A DNA stretch of 64,000 nucleotides, from the NCBI GenBank assembly GCA_017624855.1, contig JAGAMF010000007.1, positions 62,001-126,000 on the forward strand, given 5' to 3'. Made by a program: the position numbers and the translations under genes. Every line of letters starts with the position of its first letter. Positions within the stretch are counted from its first letter, which is position 1. Below, piece by piece: positions 45,246 through 54,307 of this stretch. The stretch is from Lachnospiraceae bacterium (lineage in GTDB: Bacteria > Bacillota > Clostridia > Lachnospirales > Lachnospiraceae). Under the pieces are notes generated by a model that had not been told where the DNA came from, made no database searches, and saw only the letters and a program-made list of their open reading frames with translations.

Positions 45246-45480
45246 TAACCACCAAAGAATGCCTTAAAATAAAGGTTTTTTTGATGATTACGATTTTTGC
45301 TTACCATAAAAGAGACCAAAATTATTGTTTGCTCGGAAACATATCTGTTCGGAAAATGTTCCTGTCGGAGCGTAGTTTTGAAGATATACTATGTATAAAA
45401 TGTAAGGTTGTAGCTACGGGATAGATGATAAAAGTCAATGCAACTTGCATATGGTATTTTGTCAATAGAATAGAACTGAA
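45246..45480 (+). other. Gap between rlmD and the mobile element
   Basis: No gene and no RNA motif recognised. The left attachment site of the element is expected in or near this stretch, but I could not match it to a direct repeat beyond 56282. Confidence 0.4.
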
Positions 45481-45523
45481 AAAGAGGCATTACAGATTTA
45501 TGAGTTATCTGTAATGCCTCTTT
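45481..45523. terminator. Bidirectional terminator at the element's left edge
   Basis: Perfect 17-bp stem AAAGAGGCATTACAGAT/ATCTGTAATGCCTCTTT with 9-nt loop and A/T runs on both sides. It abuts the stop codon of the gene at 45524. Confidence 0.9.
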
Positions 45524-46423
45524 TTACTGTTCATCAAGCCACTTGATAAATTGTTCTTTAGTGATAGCACCGGATTTTAGGTCTATTTGCATGGCTTTTA
45601 AGGTATCCATAAAATTATCATAATCTTTGCAAGCCTTTTCGCTATTGCTGTGGCGGTAGTAGTATTGATATCTGGCTTTTTTCTTTAGGCGGATTTGTTT
45701 ATCTACATCGTTTTCATTGGAATGTGTTCGGTGAGTTCTCTGAGCGCCATCAATTTTACAGGTTGTTTTGGTGTTGAAAGGGCTGGTTCTGTCACAGTAT
45801 TTGGCATCGGAACGCTCTGCAATAAAATATTTTTCACAGTTCTGACACTTTAAGATATTGCACTCATGTGTAATTAAGAAGTGCAAGGAAGCTATGCAGG
45901 CATCTTCCACAGTCTCACATTCGTAAGTGGTGAGTGGAACATCGTAGATTTCATTCTTTGCAGCCACATATCCACGCATCATTCGTTCCAATGGTGACAT
46001 CTCATTATTCTTTTCTATGAAATCTTCTACAGATTTATCTTCTTGTCCTTCCTTCATAACCAAGGTGTAGTGCATGGCAGGGAGGCTTAATCCTTGCGAT
46101 TCTAGAAAAAACATGAAGCAGGATTCCTCAAAAAAGCTTTTATTTTCAATTCCTAAATCCACATATTCCCGTAACTGAACAAGAAAGTGAGAATCGGATG
46201 TAATTCCTTCACAGGTATCTCCGGCAGCCTGAATAAAAGGATGATTGCTTTTTGCGATATTTCCTTCCATAGAAATAAAGTCTGTAAACATTTCTCCCAG
46301 ACCAGCTTTTATATTTAATCTGCGGTTGTAGATTTTCTTTAGGAATTCTTCTCTAAATTGTGGTCTTTCACCATAGACAAGTTCTCCATCTTTTCCGGTT
46401 CGAAATGACATTGTAAAACTCAT
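45524..46423 (-). CDS. Zinc-ribbon protein, DUF6076-like
   Basis: 299 residues. The N-terminal two thirds are helical and unrecognised. A Cys-rich motif ILKCQNCEKYFIAERSDAKYC (Cys at four positions) resembles CGNR-type zinc fingers; the C-terminus is basic and coiled (KKKARYQYYYRHS). I recall DUF6076 for such proteins, from memory. It is divergent from the HTH gene, an arrangement typical of the control region of a mobile element. Confidence 0.65.
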   Translation of the reverse strand: MSFTMSFRTGKDGELVYGERPQFREEFLKKIYNRRLNIKAGLGEMFTDFISMEGNIAKSNHPFIQAAGDTCEGITSDSHFLVQLREYVDLGIENKSFFEESCFMFFLESQGLSLPAMHYTLVMKEGQEDKSVEDFIEKNNEMSPLERMMRGYVAAKNEIYDVPLTTYECETVEDACIASLHFLITHECNILKCQNCEKYFIAERSDAKYCDRTSPFNTKTTCKIDGAQRTHRTHSNENDVDKQIRLKKKARYQYYYRHSNSEKACKDYDNFMDTLKAMQIDLKSGAITKEQFIKWLDEQ

Positions 46424-46451
46424 AAAGTGAACCTCCTATCGTTAAATGTAA

Positions 46452-46542
46452 TGCAATTGCAATCAATTCAATATTGCTTACAAACCCCTATTGAAAGAGA
46501 TGGAGTAAACAAGTATTATGATGTTGTAATAATTGTATTACA
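46452..46542. promoter_or_regulatory. Two operator-like palindromes in the divergent region
   Basis: TGCAATTGCA (46452-46461) and TGTAAT-N6-ATTACA (46525-46542) lie between the zinc-ribbon gene and the HTH gene; either could be bound by the small HTH protein. Confidence 0.45.
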
Positions 46543-46575
46543 CGAAACAAAAATCTGTCAAGGAGGTAAATAAAA

Positions 46576-46773
46576 ATGTGTAATGAAGATTTGAGAAATG
46601 AAATCAGAATTGCAAATGTGAAGCAGTGGGAAGTAGCCGATGCTATTGGTATTTCCGAAATGACCATGGTCAAATGGCTTCGCAAGGAACTAAGTCCTGA
46701 CAAGAAAGCAATGGTCAGAAATGGTATTGCAGAAGTTAGGGCAAAACACGAATCGAATAAACAATTAGGCTAA
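46576..46773 (+). CDS. Small helix-turn-helix protein
   Basis: 65 residues with ANVKQWEVADAIGISEMTMVKW as a Cro/excisionase-like HTH, followed by a basic helix. AGGAGG upstream. Probably the switch or excision regulator of the element; the specific role is inference. Confidence 0.7.
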   Translation: MCNEDLRNEIRIANVKQWEVADAIGISEMTMVKWLRKELSPDKKAMVRNGIAEVRAKHESNKQLG

Positions 46774-46859
46774 GGCTGGTCGTTCCCCATTTGGATGTCG
46801 ACCTTAAACACGAAGACGAAGGGGAAAACTGTCAAAAATAATAGGAAGGAGAACGGATT

Positions 46860-47027
46860 ATGAAGAACAGAGAAAGACAGCGAGCAAATCGCAGAATGAA
46901 GCAGGAATTTTTATCCATGCACAATGATATGGGAATCAAAGACCCTACACCATACCATGCAGTAAAGCATATGGTAGAGCAGGAAAAGAAAGCTTCCAAA
47001 TCTTCTAATAAGAAAGGGGTAGCATAG
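46860..47027 (+). CDS. Small basic protein of the mobile element
   Basis: 55 residues, 2 nt before the primase-helicase start. GGAAGGAG lies 8 nt upstream. It opens MKNRERQRANRRMKQEF and holds a helical HAVKHMVEQEKKA segment. No family recognised; very basic, so nucleic-acid binding is possible. Confidence 0.6.
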   Translation: MKNRERQRANRRMKQEFLSMHNDMGIKDPTPYHAVKHMVEQEKKASKSSNKKGVA

Positions 47028-47029
47028 AA

Positions 47030-49969
47030 ATGAATAATAGAGAGTTGTTAGAATACATCTTTCGAGGTGGGGGAAAGCAGGTTGTGAGTACTCTGCCGGA
47101 GGGAATCCACAAACAGTTTGATGCCAAGGATGTGGATGCTGCATGGGAATATATTGTGGAGCAAGGGAAGACATCAAATGTTTACATTAATCCCAATGGT
47201 AGAAGAGAGGATTTGCCAAATGGTATCAGAGGCGGTGATGATGATGTAAGAACGGTCATTGCATTAGAGGTAGATGCTGATGTGCTAGGACCTGCTCATA
47301 AGGAACAGAACCTGCCACCGACAAAGCAGGATGCAATTGATACCCTTAATGGGCTGTCAATTCCGCCATCGGTAATCGTAGATTCCGGCTATGGGATTTA
47401 TGGATATTATTTATTCGAAAGTCCAATTGATACAACGGATGAGGAAACGAGAAGGCGTGTGGTTGCAATATATAAAGGGTTTGGAAAGTCTGTAACCAAA
47501 GCATTTGCAGAAAAAGGCTGGAAAATAGATCAGGTATTTAACATTTCACATTGTTTCAGAGCGCCGGGAAGTTTGAATCACAAATTAAATAATGAAAAGC
47601 CAGAGTGTCGTGTCATTGTTGATAACGGCATTTTTTATACCCTAGAAGATTTCGAGAAGTTCTATGAGGAGCCTGTTGTAGAGCATACTGCTTTTGAAGT
47701 GGATGAGCGAGTGGTTGGAAGTGCAGAGAGGATATTGGACAGATGCGCTTTTGTTCGTAAGCTGGTAGATACCCCGGATTGTGTTACCGAGCCGGAATGG
47801 AAAGCAGCACTTTCTAATATAACACTTGCTAAAGATGGAACGGAAAAAGCACACGAATGGAGTTCTTTATATACGGGGTATTCTGTAGAAGAAACGGAAA
47901 CCAAGGTATTACAATGCCGGAAGGCGAAGAAACCTTGCACTTGCGCCTACATAAAGGATGCATTGGGATTCGATTGTCCGGAAGGTGGATGTGGTGTGAA
48001 AGCACCTGTGGTATTTTCTTTATTATCGAAAGAAGAGCAGATTGCAAATCTGATAAAGGAAGAAAAGCCTACTATGGAATATCTGTTTGACCCGTATGTA
48101 GTGAAACTTCTTCCTTATGCTAAAGAGCATTGTCCTATCGAGTATTCCAAGATTAAGGCAATGGCAAAGCAGGCAGGAATCGGACTTCGTGATTTTGAGA
48201 AAGTGGTAAAAAAAGAGGCGGAAAAGCAGTCCCGGAGTATCTTGGATGAATTTGACATAGAACCAACGGAAATTCACTTGAAGGGAATGGATACCAAGGG
48301 TGCCATGACACCAAGAGGGTATCGCATTTCTGATGCGAATGGAGTGGAAGTTGTCAGAGCAGAAGAAGGTGTTGCTTTTTGTGAAACGCTTTGTGGTGAA
48401 CCGCTTATTATTAGCAAGCGTACCGAGAATGTAGACAATGGTACAGAGAAATATGAGCTGGCTTATCGGAGAAATCATAGGTGGAAGAAAATTGTGGCAT
48501 CCAGATCCACGGTACTTAATAAGAATAAGATTATTCAGTATGCAGATTATGGTGTTCCGGTATCGTCGGATAATGTAGAAGGTGTGGTTCGCTATATTGG
48601 TGCTTATGAGTCTGAGAATGAGAGAAAGATTCCTTTTGTTAGAAGTACAGACAGAATCGGATGGATGGGGAATGAGTTCTTTCCTTATGTAGTGGATGGC
48701 GAGGTTTTATATGAGAACAACGAGGGTACCGAACTGGTGGATAGTCTAAATGAAAGTGGAAGTTTTGAAGTTTGGATGCAAATGGCATTGAAACTACGAG
48801 AGGAAACATTCGCAAGGGCGATTTTAGCAGCATCTTTTGTATCTCCGCTACTAGAACTGTTACAGATGAGAGTTATCATTCTTCATTTGTGGCATTCTTC
48901 CAGAAGTGGTAAGACTGCAATCCTAAAATTTGCTCTTTCCATATGGGGAGACCCATTAAAGCTGATGGGTAATTTTAACAGTACGGCAGTCGGTCTGGAA
49001 AGAAGGGCAGGAACATTAAAACATCTGCCACTGGGACTGGATGAATTGCAGGTGTTAAATGAGAAACGCTTATCACCGTCACTGATTGTATATTCTCTCG
49101 GTAATGGGTACGGGAAGACAAGAGGTGCTAAAAATGGTGGTCTTCAGGATGTACCTACATGGAGAAACAGCATCATTAGTACGGGTGAACAGCCACTTGC
49201 AAGTGAAAATTCCATGGATGGTGTGAACAGCAGGGTGTTGGAACTTTACGGTCAGCCTGTTAGTAATCCGGAATATGGCAGAGAGGTTCATCGCATTAGC
49301 GAGAGTAATCATGGCTTTGCCGGGAGAATGTTTATTCAGTATCTTATTGATGAAGTGATTATGAATAAGAAAAAGATGCACGAGGATTTTGAAACTATGA
49401 GAGATACGCTGGTGCAGGAATTTGCAAATCTGAATAAAGGCGATATCGGTGTTCATCTGGATACCATTGCCGTTCTTTCGTTAGCTGATTGGTATTCATC
49501 AGTTTCTGTATTTAATGCAGACAAGGATATTGCTTGGAATGATGCGGTGGAACTTGGTATTGCTCTTTTAAGCAATGCAAAGGAGCAGGAGAAAGAAGAC
49601 GTGATTGTAAGGGCATTTGCTTATATCACAGACTGGATTGCTGCAAATCGTACCAGATTTGAAAAGCATGCAACTCCATGCTATGGAATGGTGGAAACAA
49701 ACAAAGTTTATGTGATTGCAAGTGAGTTTCGCAGTGCTTTGGAGGACGGAGGATTTTCTTACAGCAAATGTATCAAAGGATTTAGGGAGAGAGGCTATAT
49801 TGCATCTTATCCGGATGCGGGCGGTGTGGAAAGAACACAATGCCAGAAACGAATACAGGGAGTCAATGTCAGAGCCATATGCCTAAATATGAAGTTGGAA
49901 GCTTTGTATCCGGTAGAGGAAGATTTCCTTGTAGGGAATGTGGTGCCGCTTACCGGGAAGGTATCGTAG
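47030..49969 (+). CDS. Primase-helicase (AEP-like primase + DUF927-type helicase)
   Basis: 979 residues. The N-terminal 200 residues look like an archaeo-eukaryotic primase: Asp82-x-Asp84 in ALEVDADV, then SGYGIYGYYLFE and SHCFRAPGSLNHK. A Cys-rich linker (PCTCAYIK, DCPEGGCG) follows. The C-terminal half has the DUF927 pattern, Walker A HSSRSGKTA (about 625) and Walker B LGLDELQ (about 668). Such fusions open and prime the origin of phages, plasmids and P4-like satellites. An iteron cluster immediately follows the gene. Confidence 0.82.
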   Translation: MNNRELLEYIFRGGGKQVVSTLPEGIHKQFDAKDVDAAWEYIVEQGKTSNVYINPNGRREDLPNGIRGGDDDVRTVIALEVDADVLGPAHKEQNLPPTKQDAIDTLNGLSIPPSVIVDSGYGIYGYYLFESPIDTTDEETRRRVVAIYKGFGKSVTKAFAEKGWKIDQVFNISHCFRAPGSLNHKLNNEKPECRVIVDNGIFYTLEDFEKFYEEPVVEHTAFEVDERVVGSAERILDRCAFVRKLVDTPDCVTEPEWKAALSNITLAKDGTEKAHEWSSLYTGYSVEETETKVLQCRKAKKPCTCAYIKDALGFDCPEGGCGVKAPVVFSLLSKEEQIANLIKEEKPTMEYLFDPYVVKLLPYAKEHCPIEYSKIKAMAKQAGIGLRDFEKVVKKEAEKQSRSILDEFDIEPTEIHLKGMDTKGAMTPRGYRISDANGVEVVRAEEGVAFCETLCGEPLIISKRTENVDNGTEKYELAYRRNHRWKKIVASRSTVLNKNKIIQYADYGVPVSSDNVEGVVRYIGAYESENERKIPFVRSTDRIGWMGNEFFPYVVDGEVLYENNEGTELVDSLNESGSFEVWMQMALKLREETFARAILAASFVSPLLELLQMRVIILHLWHSSRSGKTAILKFALSIWGDPLKLMGNFNSTAVGLERRAGTLKHLPLGLDELQVLNEKRLSPSLIVYSLGNGYGKTRGAKNGGLQDVPTWRNSIISTGEQPLASENSMDGVNSRVLELYGQPVSNPEYGREVHRISESNHGFAGRMFIQYLIDEVIMNKKKMHEDFETMRDTLVQEFANLNKGDIGVHLDTIAVLSLADWYSSVSVFNADKDIAWNDAVELGIALLSNAKEQEKEDVIVRAFAYITDWIAANRTRFEKHATPCYGMVETNKVYVIASEFRSALEDGGFSYSKCIKGFRERGYIASYPDAGGVERTQCQKRIQGVNVRAICLNMKLEALYPVEEDFLVGNVVPLTGKVS

Positions 49970-50214
49970 CCAGTGTAACCACTGTAGCCACTTTCCCGGA
50001 GTGATACCAGTTATATATATAATAGAATAAAAAGAAATGGGGGGATGAATATTTTAATTGCCCCTATATATAATGTTTCTACTAAAAAGTGGTTACAGTG
50101 GTTACATTGTTCTTTTTATTCACATGAAACCATTGATTTTATGGCATTTCTTTAATGCCTAAAATGTAGCCGGTAGCAAATTTGTAGTGGTTACAAGTGG
50201 CTACGAGTGGCTAC
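49967..50214 (+). repeat. Iteron cluster, candidate replication origin
   Basis: Eight copies of AGTGGYTAC: three inverted and tandem at 49967-49993 (TAGCCAGTG, TAACCACTG, TAGCCACTT; the first overlaps the primase stop codon), two direct tandem at 50088-50105, three direct at 50186-50214 with 10-bp period. AT-rich stretches (around 50012-50030 and 50061-50075) lie between. This is the layout expected of an origin bound by an initiator, directly behind the primase-helicase. Confidence 0.7.
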
Positions 50215-50243
50215 AAATATATGTGGAAGGAGGGAAGGAACTC

Positions 50244-50555
50244 ATGAAAAAAAAGATGTTGGAGCAGTACAAGGAACTTGGTGCGATGTTTCGCACTTAT
50301 AAAACGATGGCAGTAAAACTTAGTGTGAATGCATCGAACTTTTTGACAAAAGCAAAGTGGCAGAAACTTCAAAAGGCTGTGGACACTGTTGGAAGTTTTG
50401 CATCCGAGTTGGAGGATAAAATGTTTGAGGAGCATCCGGAACTTACAGATGAGTATGTGGATGTATTCTATGGAGCAACAACCAATGAACCTCGTAATGA
50501 GTTGGATGCTGAGATGGTAACCAGAGCAAAAGCATTTTGCAAAACATTATTTTAG
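50244..50555 (+). CDS. Small helical protein of the element
   Basis: 103 residues from ATG 50244 (GGAGGGAAGGAA upstream). All-alpha with KKKMLEQYKELGAMF and WQKLQKAVDTVGSF. No domain recognised. It lies between the iterons and the packaging genes. Confidence 0.6.
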   Translation: MKKKMLEQYKELGAMFRTYKTMAVKLSVNASNFLTKAKWQKLQKAVDTVGSFASELEDKMFEEHPELTDEYVDVFYGATTNEPRNELDAEMVTRAKAFCKTLF

Positions 50556-50634
50556 ATTTTGATGAAGTAAATATGGGTATAGAGACATGTCTGACAGAGA
50601 TTATCTGCCGGGCATTTTTTATCCCCATTATTGT

Positions 50635-50735
50635 AGTGGGAGGCCCCTAGGGGGAGGTAAATCTCTACACCTTTTTTCCTTGGGGAACGGTGCCGGGGTC
50701 ACACGCATAACTTTGGCGAAATCAAACGCAAAAAA
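50635..50735 (+). other. cos-like packaging region
   Basis: The GC-rich stretch with the perfect palindrome CCCCTAGGGG (50644-50653), then TAAATCTCTACACC and GGGGTCACACGCATAACTTTGGCGAAAT, sits just before a P27 small terminase gene. From memory, clostridial cos phages carry similar sequence at this place. No biochemical site can be assigned by eye. Confidence 0.4.
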
Positions 50736-50764
50736 ATGAGAAATCAAACAAGGAGGAATGTGAA

Positions 50765-51325
50765 ATGGCAAAAGATGGTACTAGCCGTGGCGGTTCACGT
50801 CTCGGTGCAGGCAGAAAACCAAAAGCTGTGGCAGAAAAAATAGCTACAGGTAATCCGGGTGGCAGAAAACTTACTGTTATGGATTTCGGTGATAGTGCTG
50901 AAAATCTTATCGGTGTAGAAATGCCGCCCGTCAGTGAGTATATGAAAGCGGAGCAAAAAGATGGTGGAAGCATGTGCGCTGCAGAAATATACCAGGAAAC
51001 ATGGGGATGGTTGCATGAGAGAAAGTGCGACCACCTTGTAACAAAGCAGCAGATAGAGCATTATGCTATGTCTGTGGCTCGTTGGATTCAGTGTGAGGAG
51101 GCAATATCCAAGTTTGGATTCCTTGCCAAGAAACCAACAGGAACGGTGATTTCTTCTCCGTATGTAACGATGGCGAAGGAATACATGAAACAAGCAAATA
51201 CCGCATGGTATGCGATTTATCAAGTAGTAAAAGAAAACTGTATGTCAGAAATTACAGGACACACACCCCAGGATGATGCAATGGAGAGATTGCTCCGTGC
51301 AAGAATGGGTAACACAAGATTTTAA
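50765..51325 (+). CDS. Phage terminase small subunit, P27 family
   Basis: 186 residues. SRGGSRLGAGRKPKAVAEK and GNPGGRK at the start, the helical DNA-binding core, and the P27 ending DDAMERLLRARMG. The small terminase recognises the packaging site and recruits the large subunit, which is absent here. GGAGG upstream; 18 nt to the capsid gene. Confidence 0.85.
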   Translation: MAKDGTSRGGSRLGAGRKPKAVAEKIATGNPGGRKLTVMDFGDSAENLIGVEMPPVSEYMKAEQKDGGSMCAAEIYQETWGWLHERKCDHLVTKQQIEHYAMSVARWIQCEEAISKFGFLAKKPTGTVISSPYVTMAKEYMKQANTAWYAIYQVVKENCMSEITGHTPQDDAMERLLRARMGNTRF

Positions 51326-51343
51326 TTTTAGGAGGATTTGATT

Positions 51344-52354
51344 ATGAATACAAATTTAGTGGCTACAGACATTATGGCTCGCCTTGATGAAATGGTAGCA
51401 AAATTCAATGGAACAAAGGTGGAAACACCTGTAGTGGATACCAAAAAGGCAGAACAATATCGTACAGCCTTTTGGAGTCATATGCAGACCGGAATGCCGG
51501 AAAATGCATTAAAAGAAGGAAGTGACGGCTCGGGTGGATACCTTGTGCCGGATACCTATGAGAAGAAACTGGTAAAAGCACTTACAGAAAAGAACTTCAT
51601 GCGTCAAATCGGTCATGTTATTCCGACTACACATGATTTGAAGATTTCGCTTGCTTATTCCACCGGAACCGCTGACTGGATTCAGGAGGGAAAACAGATG
51701 ACTTTCATGGATGCAGAATTTGGGCAAGCAAAAATTAGTGCGTATAAGTTAGGTGCTACGGTACTTGTATCGGATGAATTGTTGGAAGATGCAGAAATTG
51801 ATTTGGAAGAATATGTGCATAGTTCTATGGTGGAAACGATTGGAGAACGTGAAGAAGAGGCATTCCTTGTAGGGAATGGAAAAGGTAAGCCGACCGGAAT
51901 TATCTATCAGGCAGAAGTGGGAACAGAAACAGAAGAAAGAGGTATTATTTCAATGGATGATGCCATGGACCTTACTTATTCTGTTAAGGGACCTTATCGT
52001 AAAAATGCTATTTTTGTTATGTCGGAAGAAGCCTATCTTTCTCTTCGTAAATATAAGCATTTAAATGGAAGACCTGCATGGAGTTCCAATTTGGCAGATA
52101 AGGAGCCGGAGACATTGTTTGGTTACCCTGTATATGTTTCAAAATATCTTCCTGACCTTACACCGGGTAACACACCAATCCTTTTTGGCGATTTTAGTTA
52201 TTTTTGGATTGGGGATCGTGGAAAGCGTAATATGAAACGTCTTTCAGAACGTTTCGCAGACCGTGGAATGATTGGCTTTGTGATGTCACAGCGTGTGGAT
52301 GCAAAGCTGGTGCTTCCGGAGGCAGTGAAGACACTTAAGGTAAGAGAAGCGTAA
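51344..52354 (+). CDS. HK97-type major capsid protein with very short N-terminal arm
   Basis: 336 residues from ATG 51344 (AGGAGG upstream; TTG 51338 lacks spacing). Fold markers: GSGGYLVPDTYEKKLVKAL, ATVLVSDELLEDA, EEAFLVGNGKGKPTGI, GDFSYFWIGDRG and RVDAKLVLPEAVKTL. The usual delta (scaffold) domain of about 100 residues is reduced to about 35, and no head protease gene is present, so an uncleaved shell is implied. It could form a capsid for the element. Confidence 0.88.
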   Translation: MNTNLVATDIMARLDEMVAKFNGTKVETPVVDTKKAEQYRTAFWSHMQTGMPENALKEGSDGSGGYLVPDTYEKKLVKALTEKNFMRQIGHVIPTTHDLKISLAYSTGTADWIQEGKQMTFMDAEFGQAKISAYKLGATVLVSDELLEDAEIDLEEYVHSSMVETIGEREEEAFLVGNGKGKPTGIIYQAEVGTETEERGIISMDDAMDLTYSVKGPYRKNAIFVMSEEAYLSLRKYKHLNGRPAWSSNLADKEPETLFGYPVYVSKYLPDLTPGNTPILFGDFSYFWIGDRGKRNMKRLSERFADRGMIGFVMSQRVDAKLVLPEAVKTLKVREA

Positions 52355-52415
52355 TAATTATATTGATTGGGGCGGTTCGGTGGAATCGCTCTTATGTATT
52401 GGTGGAGGTACTACG

Positions 52416-52706
52416 ATGGAAAACACAAAAATTATTCATCCTTTGTATTTTCACGAAGATGGTACCTCTGCCCTTAAAGCAGAAGTGCAGGATACTTCGT
52501 GTAAATTAGTGGGATTGCCGGGAAATGTAAAGTATAAAAAATCAAGAATGACAGAGGAAGAATTACAAAGAGAATATGACTATTATTTGGCAGAAAAAAT
52601 CGCAAAGAAAATGCGTGATTCTGGCATTATTTCCATAAAAGAATACACAAAATTGAGGGAAGAAAACCGCAGATTTTTCTCTCCTTTTTTAGCAGAAATC
52701 AGTTGA
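52416..52706 (+). CDS. Small protein preceding the recombinases (SHOCT-like end)
   Basis: 96 residues from ATG 52416 (GGAGG upstream). The C-terminal half reads MRDSGIISIKEYTKLREENR, the length and pattern of an SHOCT-type helical hairpin, common in genes just upstream of clostridial serine recombinases. The N-terminal half is unrecognised. Confidence 0.55.
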   Translation: MENTKIIHPLYFHEDGTSALKAEVQDTSCKLVGLPGNVKYKKSRMTEEELQREYDYYLAEKIAKKMRDSGIISIKEYTKLREENRRFFSPFLAEIS

Positions 52707-52758
52707 TATTAGTTGGATAGTACGGGGTAATGGTACTGTCAGAAAGGTAGGTGAGACG

Positions 52759-54303
52759 ATGGCTAGGATAACAAAGATTGAGCCAAATCATACTGTTGCA
52801 AACAAAATAAAAGTAGCTGCGTACTGTAGAGTCTCTACAGACCAGAATGAGCAGTTATTATCCCTTGAAACGCAGAAAGCACATTATGAATCATGGATTA
52901 GAAGTCATGACGAATGGGAATATGCCGGACTTTATTATGATGAGGGCATTAGCGGAACAAAAAAGGATACAAGACCTGCTCTTATGCAGATGCTTTCTGA
53001 TTGTGAGCATGGCATGATTGATTATGTGGTTACGAAATCCATAAGCAGACTGGCAAGGAATACAACGGACTGTTTGGAAATCGTAAGAAAATTATTGGAC
53101 CTTGGAATTGCAGTATATTTTGAAAAAGAAAATATTGATACCGGGTCGATGGATAGTGAATTGCTTTTATCCATTATGGGAAGTATTGCAGAAAGTGAGT
53201 CCTTATCCATTTCAGAGAATAATAAATGGAGTATTCAGAAGAAATTTCAAAATGGAACTTTCAAGTGTTCTTATCCTCCATATGGTTATGATTGGGACAA
53301 GAAGAAAGGGGAGATGGTTGTTAACCCTGAGCAAGCAGAAATAGTGAAATACATATTTGCACAGACCCTTGTTGGAGTAGGAACACATGATATAGCAAAA
53401 GACCTTGCTGTAAAAGGTGTTCCTACTAAGAAGGGAGGAAAGTGGACGGGGCATACGGTTAACGGTATTATCCGAAATGAAAAATACACGGGAGACTGTT
53501 TGTTTCAGAAAACATATACGGATTCCTCCTATAAGCGTCATACAAATTTTGGAGAATTAGATCAGTATTATGTTGAAAATCACCATGAGGCTATCATTTC
53601 AAGAGAAGAGTATGAGGCTGCCAACGCAGTGGTTGACCGAAGACGCGAGGAAAAGGGAATCGAACTTGAAAGCCAGAAGTATAACAACAGATATCCTTTA
53701 TCTGGCAGAGTAATTTGTGGGAATTGCGGTGGCACATATAAACGCAAGACTTATAGTAAAAAAGTAGTTCTTGCATGCACTACTCACATAGAGGATAAAG
53801 ATAAGTGCAATATGAAATACATTGACCTTGCAGATGTGGAAAGGGCGTTTGCAACCATGATGAACAAGTTAATATTTGGCAGAAACAGAGTATTGAAGCC
53901 ATTTTATGCAAGCGTCCGGGATAGTAATAAAACGGATGCTTTTTTGCGAATCCATGAAATTGATGAGCAGTTAGAACTCATTACGGAGAAAAAGCAGAAT
54001 ATCAAAGGTTTGTATGCGCAGGGAATTATTGAACCTGTCATGTATGCAAAAGGTATGAATGATTTATCTGCCGAGGCAGACAGATTGCTTACGGAAAGGG
54101 ACAGCATCAGCTATGCGGCGAAAACAGACATTGCTTATATCGAAGAAGCGAAAGAATTGCTGGATTATACAGATGGAGCTGCCATATTGACAGGATTTGA
54201 GGCAGATGTATTCGAGAGATTTGTAGATAGAATTGTAGTAAGAGACCGACATCATTTGCAATTTGAAATGAAGTGCGGATTAAAATTAACAGAAAGGATT
54301 TGA
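52759..54303 (+). CDS. Large serine recombinase 1
   Basis: 514 residues. Catalytic Ser in YCRVSTDQNEQ, then DEGISGTKKDTRPALMQML and KSISRLARNT; a recombinase domain (YGYDWDKKKGEM), a zinc ribbon (SGRVICGNCGGTYKRK) and a C-terminal coiled coil. Such enzymes integrate and excise DNA at att sites, often with a directionality factor. Confidence 0.92.
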   Translation: MARITKIEPNHTVANKIKVAAYCRVSTDQNEQLLSLETQKAHYESWIRSHDEWEYAGLYYDEGISGTKKDTRPALMQMLSDCEHGMIDYVVTKSISRLARNTTDCLEIVRKLLDLGIAVYFEKENIDTGSMDSELLLSIMGSIAESESLSISENNKWSIQKKFQNGTFKCSYPPYGYDWDKKKGEMVVNPEQAEIVKYIFAQTLVGVGTHDIAKDLAVKGVPTKKGGKWTGHTVNGIIRNEKYTGDCLFQKTYTDSSYKRHTNFGELDQYYVENHHEAIISREEYEAANAVVDRRREEKGIELESQKYNNRYPLSGRVICGNCGGTYKRKTYSKKVVLACTTHIEDKDKCNMKYIDLADVERAFATMMNKLIFGRNRVLKPFYASVRDSNKTDAFLRIHEIDEQLELITEKKQNIKGLYAQGIIEPVMYAKGMNDLSAEADRLLTERDSISYAAKTDIAYIEEAKELLDYTDGAAILTGFEADVFERFVDRIVVRDRHHLQFEMKCGLKLTERI

Positions 54304-54307
54304 TGGA

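Noticed and set aside
45246-45480. Search for an att direct repeat matching sequence after 56282
   Set aside because: No shared run long enough to be convincing; large serine recombinases may use a core of only 2-3 nt, so the ends cannot be set by eye.
49967-50214. CRISPR array
   Set aside because: Repeats are only 9 bp with no unique spacers of constant size, and no cas genes are present; iterons fit better.
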